DNA of 64,000 nucleotides from Flavobacterium sp. LPB0248 (GCF_013388355.1 NZ_CP058246.1:3100001-3164000); one strand, 5' to 3'. Counted from the first letter of the stretch, positions 28,188-35,557 are shown. A program made the numbers and translations. The notes: generated by a model not told the origin, from the sequence alone.

Positions 28188-28207
28188 TGACGAACATTTG
28201 ACGAGCA
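28188..28207. repeat. Putative integrase arm-type sites, right end
   Basis: TGACGAACA (28188-28196) and TGACGAGCA (28199-28207) have an 11-bp period and lie 25-44 bases upstream of the integrase start. They mirror the left-end pair and could also couple integrase binding to autoregulation of int. Confidence 0.55.
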
Positions 28208-28315
28208 AAAGTACAATTAAAATAAGAAATAATGATTTTTTATTTGTTTTTGTTTTTGTAATTAGTTGATAATTAGCTATTCTAATGAAATATAAGTTAT
28301 AGTGAAATTAATTAA

Positions 28316-28365
28316 ACCTGACTCATAATCAGGTGGTCCCTGGTTCGAGCCCAGGTGGGACCACT
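28316..28365 (+). repeat. Right attachment repeat (attR), displaced tRNA-Ile2 3' end
   Basis: Identical over 50 bases to 9770-9819. It holds only the anticodon stem-loop, T arm and 3' acceptor strand; the D arm and 5' acceptor strand are absent. It is therefore the displaced 3' end of the original tRNA and not a functional gene. Confidence 0.93.
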
Positions 28366-28379
28366 CTTTTAGAACAAAA

Positions 28380-28407
28380 GCCTTTACAGAAATGTAAAGG
28401 CTTTTTT
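28380..28407 (+). terminator. Original terminator of tRNA-Ile2
   Basis: GCCTTTACA and TGTAAAGGC enclose GAAA, followed by TTTTTTG. This is probably the ancestral terminator of the tRNA, now separated from it by the element. Confidence 0.82.
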
Positions 28408-28520
28408 GTTTTCTTATGCGACAAAGGATTTATGTTCATCTAATCCAATTCTTTTAAAAGAGATTCTTCTTCAAAATATCGATAATATCTGACAAAAGAA
28501 TGTTATAAAGGATATTTTTC

Positions 28521-28528
28521 TATCTTTG
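28521..28528 (+). promoter_or_regulatory. Flavobacterial -7 box before the HTH gene
   Basis: TATCTTTG matches TANNTTTG and lies 63 bases before the ATG at 28591. Confidence 0.5.
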
Positions 28529-28590
28529 AAAATCAGATTTTTAATTCGCGAGGCTTTGTATTTAGGGCTTTAGAAAAATTAATATTCATT

Positions 28591-28992
28591 ATGGAACAAA
28601 AAATACATCAGGGAAGAAACGTAAAACGTTTCAGAGAAATGCTTAATATAAAGCAAGAAGCATTGGCTTATGATTTAGGAGAAGAATGGAATCAAAAGAA
28701 GATTTCTATGCTGGAGCAGAAAGATGTAATTGAAGAAAGCTTGCTGAAACAAATTTCAGCAGTGCTAAAAATTCCTGTTGAAGCTTTTCAGAATTTTGAT
28801 GAGGAGCAAGCGATAAATGTTATTTCTAATACTTTTCACAATGAAGCATTCATTGGTAATTCTGGTGGCACTTATAATGTTAATCCATTACAAGAAATTT
28901 TAAAACTTCACGAAGAAAAAATTGCTTTGTATGAGCGCATGCTAAAAGAGAAAGATGAAATGATGCAAAAGCTTGAAAAGCTAATCAAATAA
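28591..28992 (+). CDS. XRE-like HTH regulator with C-terminal coiled coil
   Basis: A 133-residue protein. The N-terminal 60 residues resemble an XRE/Cro helix-turn-helix (GRNVKRFREMLNIKQEALAY ... WNQKKISMLEQ). A C-terminal helix of about 35 residues (LQEILKLHEEKIALYERMLK) is probably coiled-coil. It lies just outside the element and has its own promoter. Near-identical terminator hairpins flank it (28380 and 29022). Its target is unknown; similar stand-alone regulators are frequent in Flavobacterium genomes. Confidence 0.75.
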   Translation: MEQKIHQGRNVKRFREMLNIKQEALAYDLGEEWNQKKISMLEQKDVIEESLLKQISAVLKIPVEAFQNFDEEQAINVISNTFHNEAFIGNSGGTYNVNPLQEILKLHEEKIALYERMLKEKDEMMQKLEKLIK

Positions 28993-29021
28993 ATAATTTA
29001 GGAATATTTCTTATTCACAAA

Positions 29022-29049
29022 GCCTTTACAGAAATGTGAAGGCTTTTTT
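29022..29049 (+). terminator. Terminator after the HTH gene
   Basis: A hairpin almost identical to the one at 28380 (one G-T pair in the stem) followed by TTTTTTG. It is the third member of the GCCTT..CAGAAATGT..AAGGC set. Confidence 0.8.
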
Positions 29050-29161
29050 GTTTTTTGATGCTTTGTAAATGTGAAAATTGAAATTTTCCGCATCAAAAAT
29101 TAAACTTTACTTTTCTTAAAATCCCTTAACTTTATCCATCCAAAACAAATTTAATCTTTAG

Positions 29162-29581
29162 ATGGATAGATTAACTCCCGAACAGCGGAGTAAAACGATG
29201 CAGGCAATAAAAAGCACTGCTACAAAAGGCGAAGTAAGGCTTGCGAAAGCTTTATGGAAATTGGGCTACAGGTATCGAAAAAATAACAAAAAGATATTTG
29301 GAAGACCTGATCTTACTTTTGCCAAATATAAAATTGCCATTTTTGTTGACAGTGAGTTTTTTCATGGAAAAGATTGGGAAACGCAGCAATTGAGAATTAA
29401 ATCGAATCGGGAATACTGGATTCCGAAAATTGAGAGAAATATACAGCGAGACGAAGAAGTCAATTCTTTTTTAATTGATAAAAATTGGACCGTTCTTAGG
29501 TTTTGGAGTAAGGATATTGAGAAAAACCTGGAAGTTTGTCTCGCGAGAATTGAAGGAACAATTATGCTTTTGAGCATTTAA
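29162..29581 (+). CDS. vsr: Very short patch repair endonuclease (Vsr-like)
   Basis: A 139-residue Vsr-family nuclease. It starts with the family's MDRLTPEQRSKTMQAIKSTA segment and continues with GRPDLTFAKYKIAIFVDSEF FHG, IERNIQRDEEVNSFL and a final VLRFWSKDIEKNL. Vsr nicks 5' of T in T:G mismatches made when a methylated cytosine deaminates. The convergent C5-methyltransferase gene overlaps it by 4 bases at the 3' end, which is the expected partnership. The zinc-binding Cys/His cluster of E. coli Vsr is not obvious, as in many Bacteroidota members. Confidence 0.87.
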   Translation: MDRLTPEQRSKTMQAIKSTATKGEVRLAKALWKLGYRYRKNNKKIFGRPDLTFAKYKIAIFVDSEFFHGKDWETQQLRIKSNREYWIPKIERNIQRDEEVNSFLIDKNWTVLRFWSKDIEKNLEVCLARIEGTIMLLSI

Positions 29582-30564
29582 ACTTTTGCTGCTTTTAGTT
29601 GTTTGGCTTCTATTTTTTCAATGCATTTGAATATTTCTGAAGCAAGTCTCTCAATAACAGGCATGCTTACCGAATTTCCTGCCTGCTTGTAAAGACTGGA
29701 ATTGGAGATTTTTGGCAATTTATAACTGTCTGGAAAACCTTGAAAACGGAAACATTCTCTTGGAGTTAGTTTTCTAAAACCAAATTCTGTTGTAATGATC
29801 GGAACATTATGACCTCCGGTTCCCATATTGGCAGTTAGTGTAGGGCATACTTCTTTTTTGTTTTCTCGAACATATTGTCTCCTGAACTGATAAATTCTGT
29901 CTTCTCTTACAACAGCTTCTTTTAGCATGTTATACATATATTTATCTTCAGTGTAATAGAATTTCTTATCTACTTTTTCTTTTATGATTAAATCGGTTAC
30001 CTTTTGGGTTAATTCTTCTTTTTCGGGGAAATTGAATTTAAAACCTTTTTTGACGAAATCTTTGTCAAACGCAACCATAAAAATACGTTCCCGATTGTGC
30101 GGAATATTTCCAAAATCTTTGGTATTCAGGATTGCACTGTCAAAAGTATAATTGCGTTTTTTAATTTCGCGCTGAATCACTTTCATGGTGTTTCCTTTGT
30201 CATGTCCTTTTAGGTTTTTGACATTTTCAAGAAAAACCACTTTCGGTCTCATTTCATCAATAAAATCTAATATTTTAAAGAAATGATTTCCTCTGCTATC
30301 ATTAAAGCCTTTTCTATGGCCAGCAAGAGAAAAAGGCTGGCACGGAAATCCTGCGGTAAGAATGTCAATTTTGTTAAGCTCTGTTACATCGAGTTGCATT
30401 ACATCGCCTTCAATAAGAGTGTGTTCAAAATTGTTTCTATATGTGACGCAAGCTTTTTTGTCAAATTCATTAGCCCATTCTAGTTTAAATCCGGCATTTT
30501 CAAACCCTAAACAAATTCCGCCTACACCTGCATATAAACTTCCGACTGTATATTTGTTTTTCAT
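29578..30564 (-). CDS. C5-cytosine DNA methyltransferase (Dcm-like)
   Basis: A 328-residue m5C methyltransferase. Motif I is SLYAGVGGICLGFENAG, the catalytic Cys75 is in GFPCQPFSLAGHRKG, motif VI is FLENVKNL, motif VIII is the Arg pair in QFRRQYVREN and motif X is QAGNSVSMPVI. The target-recognition region lies about residues 200-260. It methylates a specific DNA sequence using S-adenosylmethionine. No restriction endonuclease gene is adjacent; with vsr overlapping at its 3' end it looks like a Dcm/Vsr pair or an orphan remnant of an R-M system. Confidence 0.93.
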   Translation of the reverse strand: MKNKYTVGSLYAGVGGICLGFENAGFKLEWANEFDKKACVTYRNNFEHTLIEGDVMQLDVTELNKIDILTAGFPCQPFSLAGHRKGFNDSRGNHFFKILDFIDEMRPKVVFLENVKNLKGHDKGNTMKVIQREIKKRNYTFDSAILNTKDFGNIPHNRERIFMVAFDKDFVKKGFKFNFPEKEELTQKVTDLIIKEKVDKKFYYTEDKYMYNMLKEAVVREDRIYQFRRQYVRENKKEVCPTLTANMGTGGHNVPIITTEFGFRKLTPRECFRFQGFPDSYKLPKISNSSLYKQAGNSVSMPVIERLASEIFKCIEKIEAKQLKAAKV

Positions 30565-31032
30565 TTGATTGTTTTGAGGTTGAAATGGATTTGGATTTGA
30601 AGCTTTGAATTTTCTTAATTAATGAAATTAAATTTTACAAATATATTAATTCAAGAACATTCTCCTGAATATAATTAGAATTGAATTCAAGCTCCTTTTT
30701 CGATGTAAATTTTCAAAATAGTTTTTTTGTAGATTAAGATAAAAAAAATGATCTTTTTCTAAATCAGGAAATTCTTATAAGCCTGTTTGTCTTGTAAATA
30801 ATGGCAGAAAAAGGATTTTGTTTTCTAGAATGTTTCCAGAAAAGGATCTGCAGGGATTTGAGAAAAAAATGTTAAAATTTGTTTCGTCTTTTTTGTTTTA
30901 AAAGTTGCTTTTCTGTAAAAAACTTATACTTTTGTCTCAGATTTTGGAAGTAGAAAAGCATTCGTAAGAAATTTCTATTGAAGAATATTTGTCAATAACT
31001 ATACAGACTTGCTTTTGCAAGAGCTTGAATTT
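30565..31032. other. Gene-free 468 bases with a promoter for the next gene
   Basis: No coding region was recognised. TTG at 30905-30907 and TACTTTTG at 30927-30934 are separated by 19 bases, an excellent flavobacterial promoter. It gives a leader of about 90 bases before the ATG at 31033. The rest is AT-rich without obvious repeats. Confidence 0.6.
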
Positions 31033-31257
31033 ATGAAAAATCTAAAAGCCCCATTTTTAGTAATTGCCTTATTGTTGTTAAATGTTTCATTAGTTACGGC
31101 ACAGGATTTGCCAGATCCCGGTTGTGATGAACCTCCTTGCGGTGGACAACCTCCAGATTTTCCAATAAATCAAAATATAAGTTTTCTCCTGTTGGGCAGT
31201 GTAGCTTTAGGAGTTATTGTAATATATAAAAATCAAACAAAAAAAGCTTCAAATTAA
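31033..31257 (+). CDS. Short secreted protein with PID-CTERM-like tail
   Basis: A 74-residue protein. A signal peptide (LVIALLLLNVSLVTAQ) is followed by about 25 residues rich in Pro, Gly, Asp and Cys (DLPDPGCDEPPCGGQPPDF), then PINQ, a membrane helix (NISFLLLGSVALGVIVIY) and a basic tail (KNQTKKASN). This short Pro-rich, PI(D/N), helix, basic-tail layout resembles PID-CTERM sorting-signal proteins of Flavobacteriia. The ATG at 31033 is chosen because it starts the signal peptide. Its function is unknown. Confidence 0.72.
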   Translation: MKNLKAPFLVIALLLLNVSLVTAQDLPDPGCDEPPCGGQPPDFPINQNISFLLLGSVALGVIVIYKNQTKKASN

Positions 31258-31273
31258 TATTGAAGCTTTTTTT
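31242..31273 (+). terminator. Terminator after the PID-CTERM-like gene
   Basis: AAAAGCTTCAA pairs with TTGAAGCTTTT around ATTAATA, followed by TTT. It overlaps the end of the coding region and could serve both strands, as ribE converges on it. Confidence 0.82.
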
Positions 31274-31290
31274 ATGAAAAATCTAGAATG

Positions 31291-31881
31291 TTATTTGTTT
31301 ATCGAATAAAGTCTAGAAATATATTTTCCTACTACATCAAACTCAAGGTTGATTTTTGTTCCAACTTTGAAATCTTTAAAATTAGTGTGTTCGTAAGTAT
31401 ACGGAATAATTGAAACGCTAAATTCATTCGTCTTAGAATTAACAACCGTAAGACTAACACCATTTACTGTGATTGAACCTTTTTCGATTGTGATATTGTT
31501 TTGATTTTTATCGTATTCAAAAGTATAATTCCAACTTCCGTTTGCTTCTTGGATTTTTATGCAGGTTCCGGTTTGGTCAACATGTCCTTGTACAATATGA
31601 CCGTCTAAGCGGTCGCCAAGTTTCATTCCTCTTTCAAGATTTATAATATCACCAGTTTTCCAATCGCCAATATTGGTTTTTAAAATTGTTTCATCAATTG
31701 CAGTTACGGTGTAAAGAGAGTCTTTAATGGCTACAACCGTAAGACATATTCCATTGTGCGAAACACTTTGATCTATTTTTAATTCATGAGTTATGGATGA
31801 GTCAACTGTTATGTGAAGATTGTTTTGATCTTTTCTGATTTCGTGAACCTTGCCGAGTGTTTCTATAATTCCTGTGAACAT
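31291..31881 (-). CDS. ribE: Riboflavin synthase, alpha chain
   Basis: A 196-residue enzyme with two lumazine-binding domains. It dismutates two 6,7-dimethyl-8-ribityllumazine molecules to riboflavin. The first domain opens with MFTGIIETLGKVHEI and contains SVSHNGICLTVVAI; the second has LDGHIVQGHVDQTG and GSITVNGVSLTVVNSK, the paired signatures of the family. It is divergent from pdxA across 57 bases. No FMN riboswitch-like structure is visible upstream. Confidence 0.95.
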   Translation of the reverse strand: MFTGIIETLGKVHEIRKDQNNLHITVDSSITHELKIDQSVSHNGICLTVVAIKDSLYTVTAIDETILKTNIGDWKTGDIINLERGMKLGDRLDGHIVQGHVDQTGTCIKIQEANGSWNYTFEYDKNQNNITIEKGSITVNGVSLTVVNSKTNEFSVSIIPYTYEHTNFKDFKVGTKINLEFDVVGKYISRLYSINK

Positions 31882-31897
31882 TGTGGTTTTATTTTAC

Positions 31898-31918
31898 TAA
31901 ATTTGCACATCAAAATTA
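31898..31918. promoter_or_regulatory. Divergent ribE/pdxA promoter region
   Basis: TAAATTTG (31898-31905, + strand) lies 33 bases before the pdxA ATG. TAATTTTG on the - strand (complement of 31911-31918) lies 29 bases before the ribE ATG. Both fit TANNTTTG, so two back-to-back promoters share this short gap. Confidence 0.5.
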
Positions 31919-31938
31919 GTAATAAATAAACTGAGCTC

Positions 31939-32988
31939 ATGAATAAAAAAGCAGAAAATATAATTGTTGGAATTTCAGTTGGAGATTTAAACGGTATTGG
32001 AAGCGAAGTTATACTGAAAACATTCGAAGATTCTCGTATGTTGGAATTGTGTACGCCGGTTATTTTTGCAAATGCTAAAATTCTATCTTTTGTTAGAAAA
32101 AGTTTTACATCGACAATTCAATTTCATGGAGTTGATAAATTAGATCAAATTATTCCGGGTAAAGTGAATGTTCTGAATCTTTGGAGAGAAGGGGTTGATA
32201 TAAATTTTGGAGTAAATGATCCTAAAATAGGCGAGTACGCAATAAAATCTTTTACAGCGGCAACAAAAGCTTTGAAAGATGGAGAAATAGATGTTCTGGT
32301 TACAGCTCCTATTAATAAATATAACATACAGTCTGAAGATTTTAAATTTCCAGGCCACACCGATTATTTGAATCAAGAATTAGAAGGCGATGCACTTATG
32401 ATGATGGTTCAAGATAATTTACGAGTAGGTTTAATTACAGATCATGTACCGTTAAACGAAGTTGCTTCTCATTTGACAGAAGAGTTAATTACTAAAAAAA
32501 TTGAAACTATTAGAAAGTCTTTAGTTCAGGATTTTAGTATAGTGAAGCCAAAAATTGCAGTTTTAGGATTAAATCCGCATGCTGGTGATGGCGGCGTGAT
32601 TGGAAAAGAAGACGATTTGGTTTTAAAACCAACATTGAAGAAAATATTTGACTCTGGAACAATGGCTTTTGGTCCATTTCCAGCAGACGGCTTCTTTGGT
32701 AGCGGTCATTATGAAAAATATGATGCTATTGTGGCAATGTATCATGATCAGGGATTAATTCCGTTTAAGACCTTGTCTTTTGGAAAAGGAGTCAATTATA
32801 CAGCGGGATTAAACAAGGTTAGAACTTCTCCAGACCATGGCACAGCTTATGATATAGCAGGAAAGGACATGGCAGATTACAATTCATTTAAAGAAGCAGT
32901 CTATCTTGCAATTGATATTTTTCGCTCGCGTAATCAGTATGAGGAGATTAGCCAAAAACCTCTTAAAATAAAAGAAAAACAGTTATAA
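31939..32988 (+). CDS. pdxA: 4-hydroxythreonine-4-phosphate dehydrogenase
   Basis: A 349-residue PdxA-family dehydrogenase of pyridoxal-phosphate biosynthesis. It oxidises 4-phosphohydroxy-L-threonine, whose product is used by PdxJ. Recognisable segments are GISVGDLNGIGSEVI at the N-terminus, TAPINKYNIQ, the metal-binding FPGHTDYL, LGLNPHAGDGGVIGKED, and the C-terminal MYHDQGLIPFKTLSFG with RTSPDHGTAYDIAGK. The conserved His residues in these segments bind the divalent metal. It is divergent from ribE and precedes the DUF177-rpmF genes. Confidence 0.95.
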   Translation: MNKKAENIIVGISVGDLNGIGSEVILKTFEDSRMLELCTPVIFANAKILSFVRKSFTSTIQFHGVDKLDQIIPGKVNVLNLWREGVDINFGVNDPKIGEYAIKSFTAATKALKDGEIDVLVTAPINKYNIQSEDFKFPGHTDYLNQELEGDALMMMVQDNLRVGLITDHVPLNEVASHLTEELITKKIETIRKSLVQDFSIVKPKIAVLGLNPHAGDGGVIGKEDDLVLKPTLKKIFDSGTMAFGPFPADGFFGSGHYEKYDAIVAMYHDQGLIPFKTLSFGKGVNYTAGLNKVRTSPDHGTAYDIAGKDMADYNSFKEAVYLAIDIFRSRNQYEEISQKPLKIKEKQL

Positions 32989-33031
32989 ACAAAAAAAGGT
33001 GAATAAGATTATTAGTTTTATAATAATTTTA

Positions 33032-33039
33032 TATCTTTG
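33032..33039 (+). promoter_or_regulatory. Promoter -7 box of the DUF177-rpmF unit
   Basis: TATCTTTG followed by CACCCC is a textbook Bacteroidota -7 region, 54 bases before the ATG at 33094. Confidence 0.6.
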
Positions 33040-33093
33040 CACCCCAATTCGGATATCTAGTTTTAGAATCGGATTGATCAAATTGATGTTGAA

Positions 33094-33636
33094 ATGAGCA
33101 AAACAAAAGAATTTTTAATTCCTTTCATAGGATTAAAACTAGGAAAACACCATTTTGAGTATCAAATAAATAACACGTTCTTTAAGAACTTTGAGTACGA
33201 TGAGTTTCAAAGTTCAGATATTAAAGTCAATTTACTTTTCGATAAGAAAAGTAATATGTTAGAGTTAGAATTCAAACACAAAGGAACGGTAAACGTGCCT
33301 TGTGATCTGACAGGCGAAGATTTTGATTTACCTATAAAAGGGAAAATGAAATTAATTGTTCGCTTTGGAGAAGAATTTAATGATGATAATGAAGAGTTGT
33401 TGATTTTACCACATGGTGAGCATGAAGTAGATATTGCGCAATATATTTATGAAATGATCGCGCTTTCTGTTCCGCAGAAGAGAATTCATCCAGGTGTTAA
33501 AGATGGAAGTCTACAAACAGAAGCTTTGACAAAACTGAATGAATTAAGTGTAAAAGAACAAAAGGAAGAGAGTAACAAAGAAGAAGATATTGACCCGCGT
33601 TGGGAAAAATTAAAGAAACTATTAACGGATAAATAA
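33094..33636 (+). CDS. DUF177/YceD-family protein
   Basis: A 180-residue YceD-type protein, almost always encoded just before rpmF; YceD proteins are implicated in 23S rRNA accumulation and ribosome assembly. The family core is visible in NVPCDLTGEDFDLPIKGKMK and RFGEEFNDDNEELL, with the late IAQYIYEMIALSVPQKRIHP. The C-terminus is Lys/Glu-rich (KEQKEESNKEEDIDPRWEKL). rpmF starts 9 bases after the stop, so the two are co-transcribed. Confidence 0.9.
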   Translation: MSKTKEFLIPFIGLKLGKHHFEYQINNTFFKNFEYDEFQSSDIKVNLLFDKKSNMLELEFKHKGTVNVPCDLTGEDFDLPIKGKMKLIVRFGEEFNDDNEELLILPHGEHEVDIAQYIYEMIALSVPQKRIHPGVKDGSLQTEALTKLNELSVKEQKEESNKEEDIDPRWEKLKKLLTDK

Positions 33637-33645
33637 TATAGTAAA

Positions 33646-33840
33646 ATGGCACATCCTAAGAGAAAGACCTCGAAAACAAGAAGAGATAAGAGAAGAACAC
33701 ATTACAAAGCTACTGTAGCTCAAATCGCTACATGTCCTATTACAGGTGAGGCGCATTTATACCACAGAGCTTACTGGCATGAAGGTAAAATGTACTACAG
33801 AGGGCAAGTTGTTATCGATAAATCTGAAGCGGTTGCTTAA
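33646..33840 (+). CDS. rpmF: 50S ribosomal protein L32
   Basis: A 64-residue basic ribosomal protein. [20 protein letters not shown] is the typical L32 N-terminus, followed by the [16 protein letters not shown] core. Of the classical zinc-ribbon cysteines only one remains, as in other Cys-poor L32 forms. It is the second gene after DUF177 and is followed by a strong terminator. Confidence 0.97.
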
Positions 33841-33862
33841 TACGTTTTTGTAAATTATACTA

Positions 33863-33890
33863 GAACTCTCACATAGTGAGAGTTTTTTTT
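33863..33890 (+). terminator. Terminator after rpmF
   Basis: AACTCTCAC and GTGAGAGTT pair around ATA and are followed by seven or more T. It separates rpmF from fabH transcription. Confidence 0.92.
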
Positions 33891-33973
33891 GTTGGTTATA
33901 ATTTTCGATTTTTAGGAAAATATAGACAAATTCGTGACGTTTTTTTTTGTAATTTTCAAGTCTTTTAAAAATT

Positions 33974-33997
33974 TTTCAAATTATCAATAATTTGAAA
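33974..33997. promoter_or_regulatory. Perfect palindrome before fabH
   Basis: TTTCAAATTAT and its exact complement are separated by CA, ending 18 bases before the fabH ATG. No T tract follows, so a terminator is unlikely. A dimeric repressor operator in front of the fatty-acid genes is a reasonable guess, without proof. Confidence 0.45.
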
Positions 33998-34015
33998 GGA
34001 AAATAATAGAATATA

Positions 34016-35014
34016 ATGAATACAATCACAGCCGCAATTACCGCTGTTGGAGCTTATGTTCCTGACTTCGTTCTTTCGAACCAAGTATTAGAAACAATGG
34101 TTGATACCAATGATGAGTGGATTACCGCTCGAACAGGAATTAAAGAAAGAAGAATTCTTAAAGATGCTGATAAAGGTACATCGTACCTTGCGATACAAGC
34201 AGCAAAGGATTTGATTGCAAAAGCAAATATTGATCCGCTTGAGATTGATATGATTATAATGGCAACTGCAACGCCAGATATGATGGTAGCTTCTACGGGA
34301 GTTTATGTTGCTACAGAAATTGGAGCAACAAATGCATTTTCATACGATTTGCAGGCTGCGTGTTCAAGTTTCTTATACGGAATGTCAACGGCTGCAGCGT
34401 ATGTTCAGTCAGGACGTTACAAAAAAGTACTTTTAATTGGTGCCGATAAAATGTCATCTATTGTAGATTATACTGATAGAGCAACTTGTATTATTTTTGG
34501 AGATGGAGCTGGTGCAGTTCTTTTCGAACCAAATTATGAAGGTTTAGGATTGCAGGATGAGTATTTAAGAAGTGATGGTGTAGGACGTGATTTTCTTAAA
34601 ATTCCAGCAGGAGGTTCTTTGATTCCGCCTTCAGAAGAAACTATTAAAAACAGACAGCACAATATTATGCAAGACGGTAAAACTGTTTTCAAATATGCTG
34701 TAACTAATATGGCTGATGCCAGCGAATTGATTTTACAAAGAAATAATTTGACAAATCAAGATGTTGACTGGTTGGTGCCGCACCAAGCTAACAAACGTAT
34801 TATCGATGCTACTGCAGGAAGACTAGAATTAGACGAGTCTAAAGTGCTGGTAAATATCGAAAGATACGGTAATACTACTTCTGGAACTTTACCATTAGTA
34901 TTAGCTGATTTTGAAGATAAGCTTAAAAAAGGAGATAATATTATCTTTGCCGCTTTTGGTGGTGGATTCACTTGGGGATCTATCTATTTAAAATGGGCTT
35001 ACGATAAAAAATAA
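34016..35014 (+). CDS. fabH: Beta-ketoacyl-ACP synthase III
   Basis: A 332-residue KAS III. It condenses acetyl-CoA (or a branched-chain acyl-CoA) with malonyl-ACP, starting fatty-acid synthesis. The catalytic Cys116 is in DLQAACSSFLYG, the His in WLVPHQANKRI and the Asn in YGNTTSGT; the C-terminal FAAFGGGFTWGS strand is typical. It follows an rpmF terminator and a palindromic upstream site, and leads directly (23 bases) into accB, linking chain initiation with malonyl-CoA supply. Confidence 0.96.
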   Translation: MNTITAAITAVGAYVPDFVLSNQVLETMVDTNDEWITARTGIKERRILKDADKGTSYLAIQAAKDLIAKANIDPLEIDMIIMATATPDMMVASTGVYVATEIGATNAFSYDLQAACSSFLYGMSTAAAYVQSGRYKKVLLIGADKMSSIVDYTDRATCIIFGDGAGAVLFEPNYEGLGLQDEYLRSDGVGRDFLKIPAGGSLIPPSEETIKNRQHNIMQDGKTVFKYAVTNMADASELILQRNNLTNQDVDWLVPHQANKRIIDATAGRLELDESKVLVNIERYGNTTSGTLPLVLADFEDKLKKGDNIIFAAFGGGFTWGSIYLKWAYDKK

Positions 35015-35037
35015 ATTAAAACTAAAAACGAATCATT

Positions 35038-35523
35038 ATGGATTTAAAAGAAATTCAAAACCTAATCAAATTTGTTGCAAATTCGGGCGTTGCAGAAGTG
35101 AAGTTAGAAATGGATGATGTAAAAATCACGATCAGAACAACTTTAGAAACAAATGTAACTGAAGCAACTTACGTACAGCAATTACCTGCTCAGGCAGCTT
35201 TACCTCAAGCGGCAGTTCCACAAGTTACAGCTCCAACAGTTGTAAGTGTAACTCCAGAAGCACCAGCTGCTAACGATTCTAAATATATTACTATAAAATC
35301 TCCAATCATTGGAACATTCTATAGAAAACCATCTCCAGACAAACCTGTTTTCACAGAAGTTGGAAGCACTGTATCTAAAGGTGATGTTCTTTGCGTAATT
35401 GAAGCAATGAAATTATTCAACGAAATCGAATCTGAAGTTTCTGGTAAAATTGTAAAAATTCTTGTAGATGATATGTCTCCGGTAGAATTTGATCAACCTT
35501 TATTCTTAGTAGATCCATCATAA
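35038..35523 (+). CDS. accB: Biotin carboxyl carrier protein of acetyl-CoA carboxylase
   Basis: A 161-residue BCCP. The N-terminus ([20 protein letters not shown]) is followed by a flexible Pro/Ala linker of about residues 58-82. The biotinyl domain has the biotinylation motif [13 protein letters not shown], whose Lys carries biotin. It shuttles CO2 from AccC to the carboxyltransferase, making malonyl-CoA. It lies between fabH and accC in one transcriptional direction. Confidence 0.96.
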   Translation: MDLKEIQNLIKFVANSGVAEVKLEMDDVKITIRTTLETNVTEATYVQQLPAQAALPQAAVPQVTAPTVVSVTPEAPAANDSKYITIKSPIIGTFYRKPSPDKPVFTEVGSTVSKGDVLCVIEAMKLFNEIESEVSGKIVKILVDDMSPVEFDQPLFLVDPS

Positions 35524-35557
35524 ATAAATTTAGATTTTAGATTTTAGATTTTAGATT
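35524..35557. repeat. Short TTTAGAT tandem repeat between accB and accC
   Basis: Four consecutive units of the heptamer TTTAGAT (with slight variation) lie directly after the accB stop, followed by TCTAATTATC repeats up to the accC start. Similar TTAGATTTTAGAT tracts recur at 61490-61515. Possibly slippage-prone intergenic filler. Confidence 0.7.

Larger units (their letters stand above)
9770..28365. mobile_element. Integrative mobilizable element carrying a lanthipeptide operon
   Basis: The element is bounded by a 50-bp perfect direct repeat comprising the 3' part of tRNA-Ile2; the unit length from repeat to repeat is 18,546 bp. The right end carries a tyrosine recombinase reading inward. 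The left half has an HTH protein, a primase-helicase, a CHC2/Toprim primase, MobC and MobA, the usual Bacteroidota mobilization module. No type IV secretion, coupling-protein or tra genes are present, so transfer would need a helper. About 10.4 kb of cargo encodes a class I lanthipeptide pathway, and there is one unknown membrane protein at the left. Clear boundaries and an intact integrase suggest it is still excisable. Confidence 0.9.

Noticed and set aside
28316..28365. A second tRNA-Ile2 gene at the right end of the element
   Set aside because: It lacks the 5' acceptor strand and the D arm; only the part shared with attL is present, so it is the displaced 3' end and not a gene.
9770..28365. 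Classifying the element as a self-transmissible ICE
   Set aside because: No tra/type IV secretion or coupling-protein gene could be found on either strand, so it is mobilizable at most.
31882..31938. FMN riboswitch before ribE
   Set aside because: The intergenic gap is only 57 bases and contains two back-to-back promoters; no room for or trace of an RFN element.
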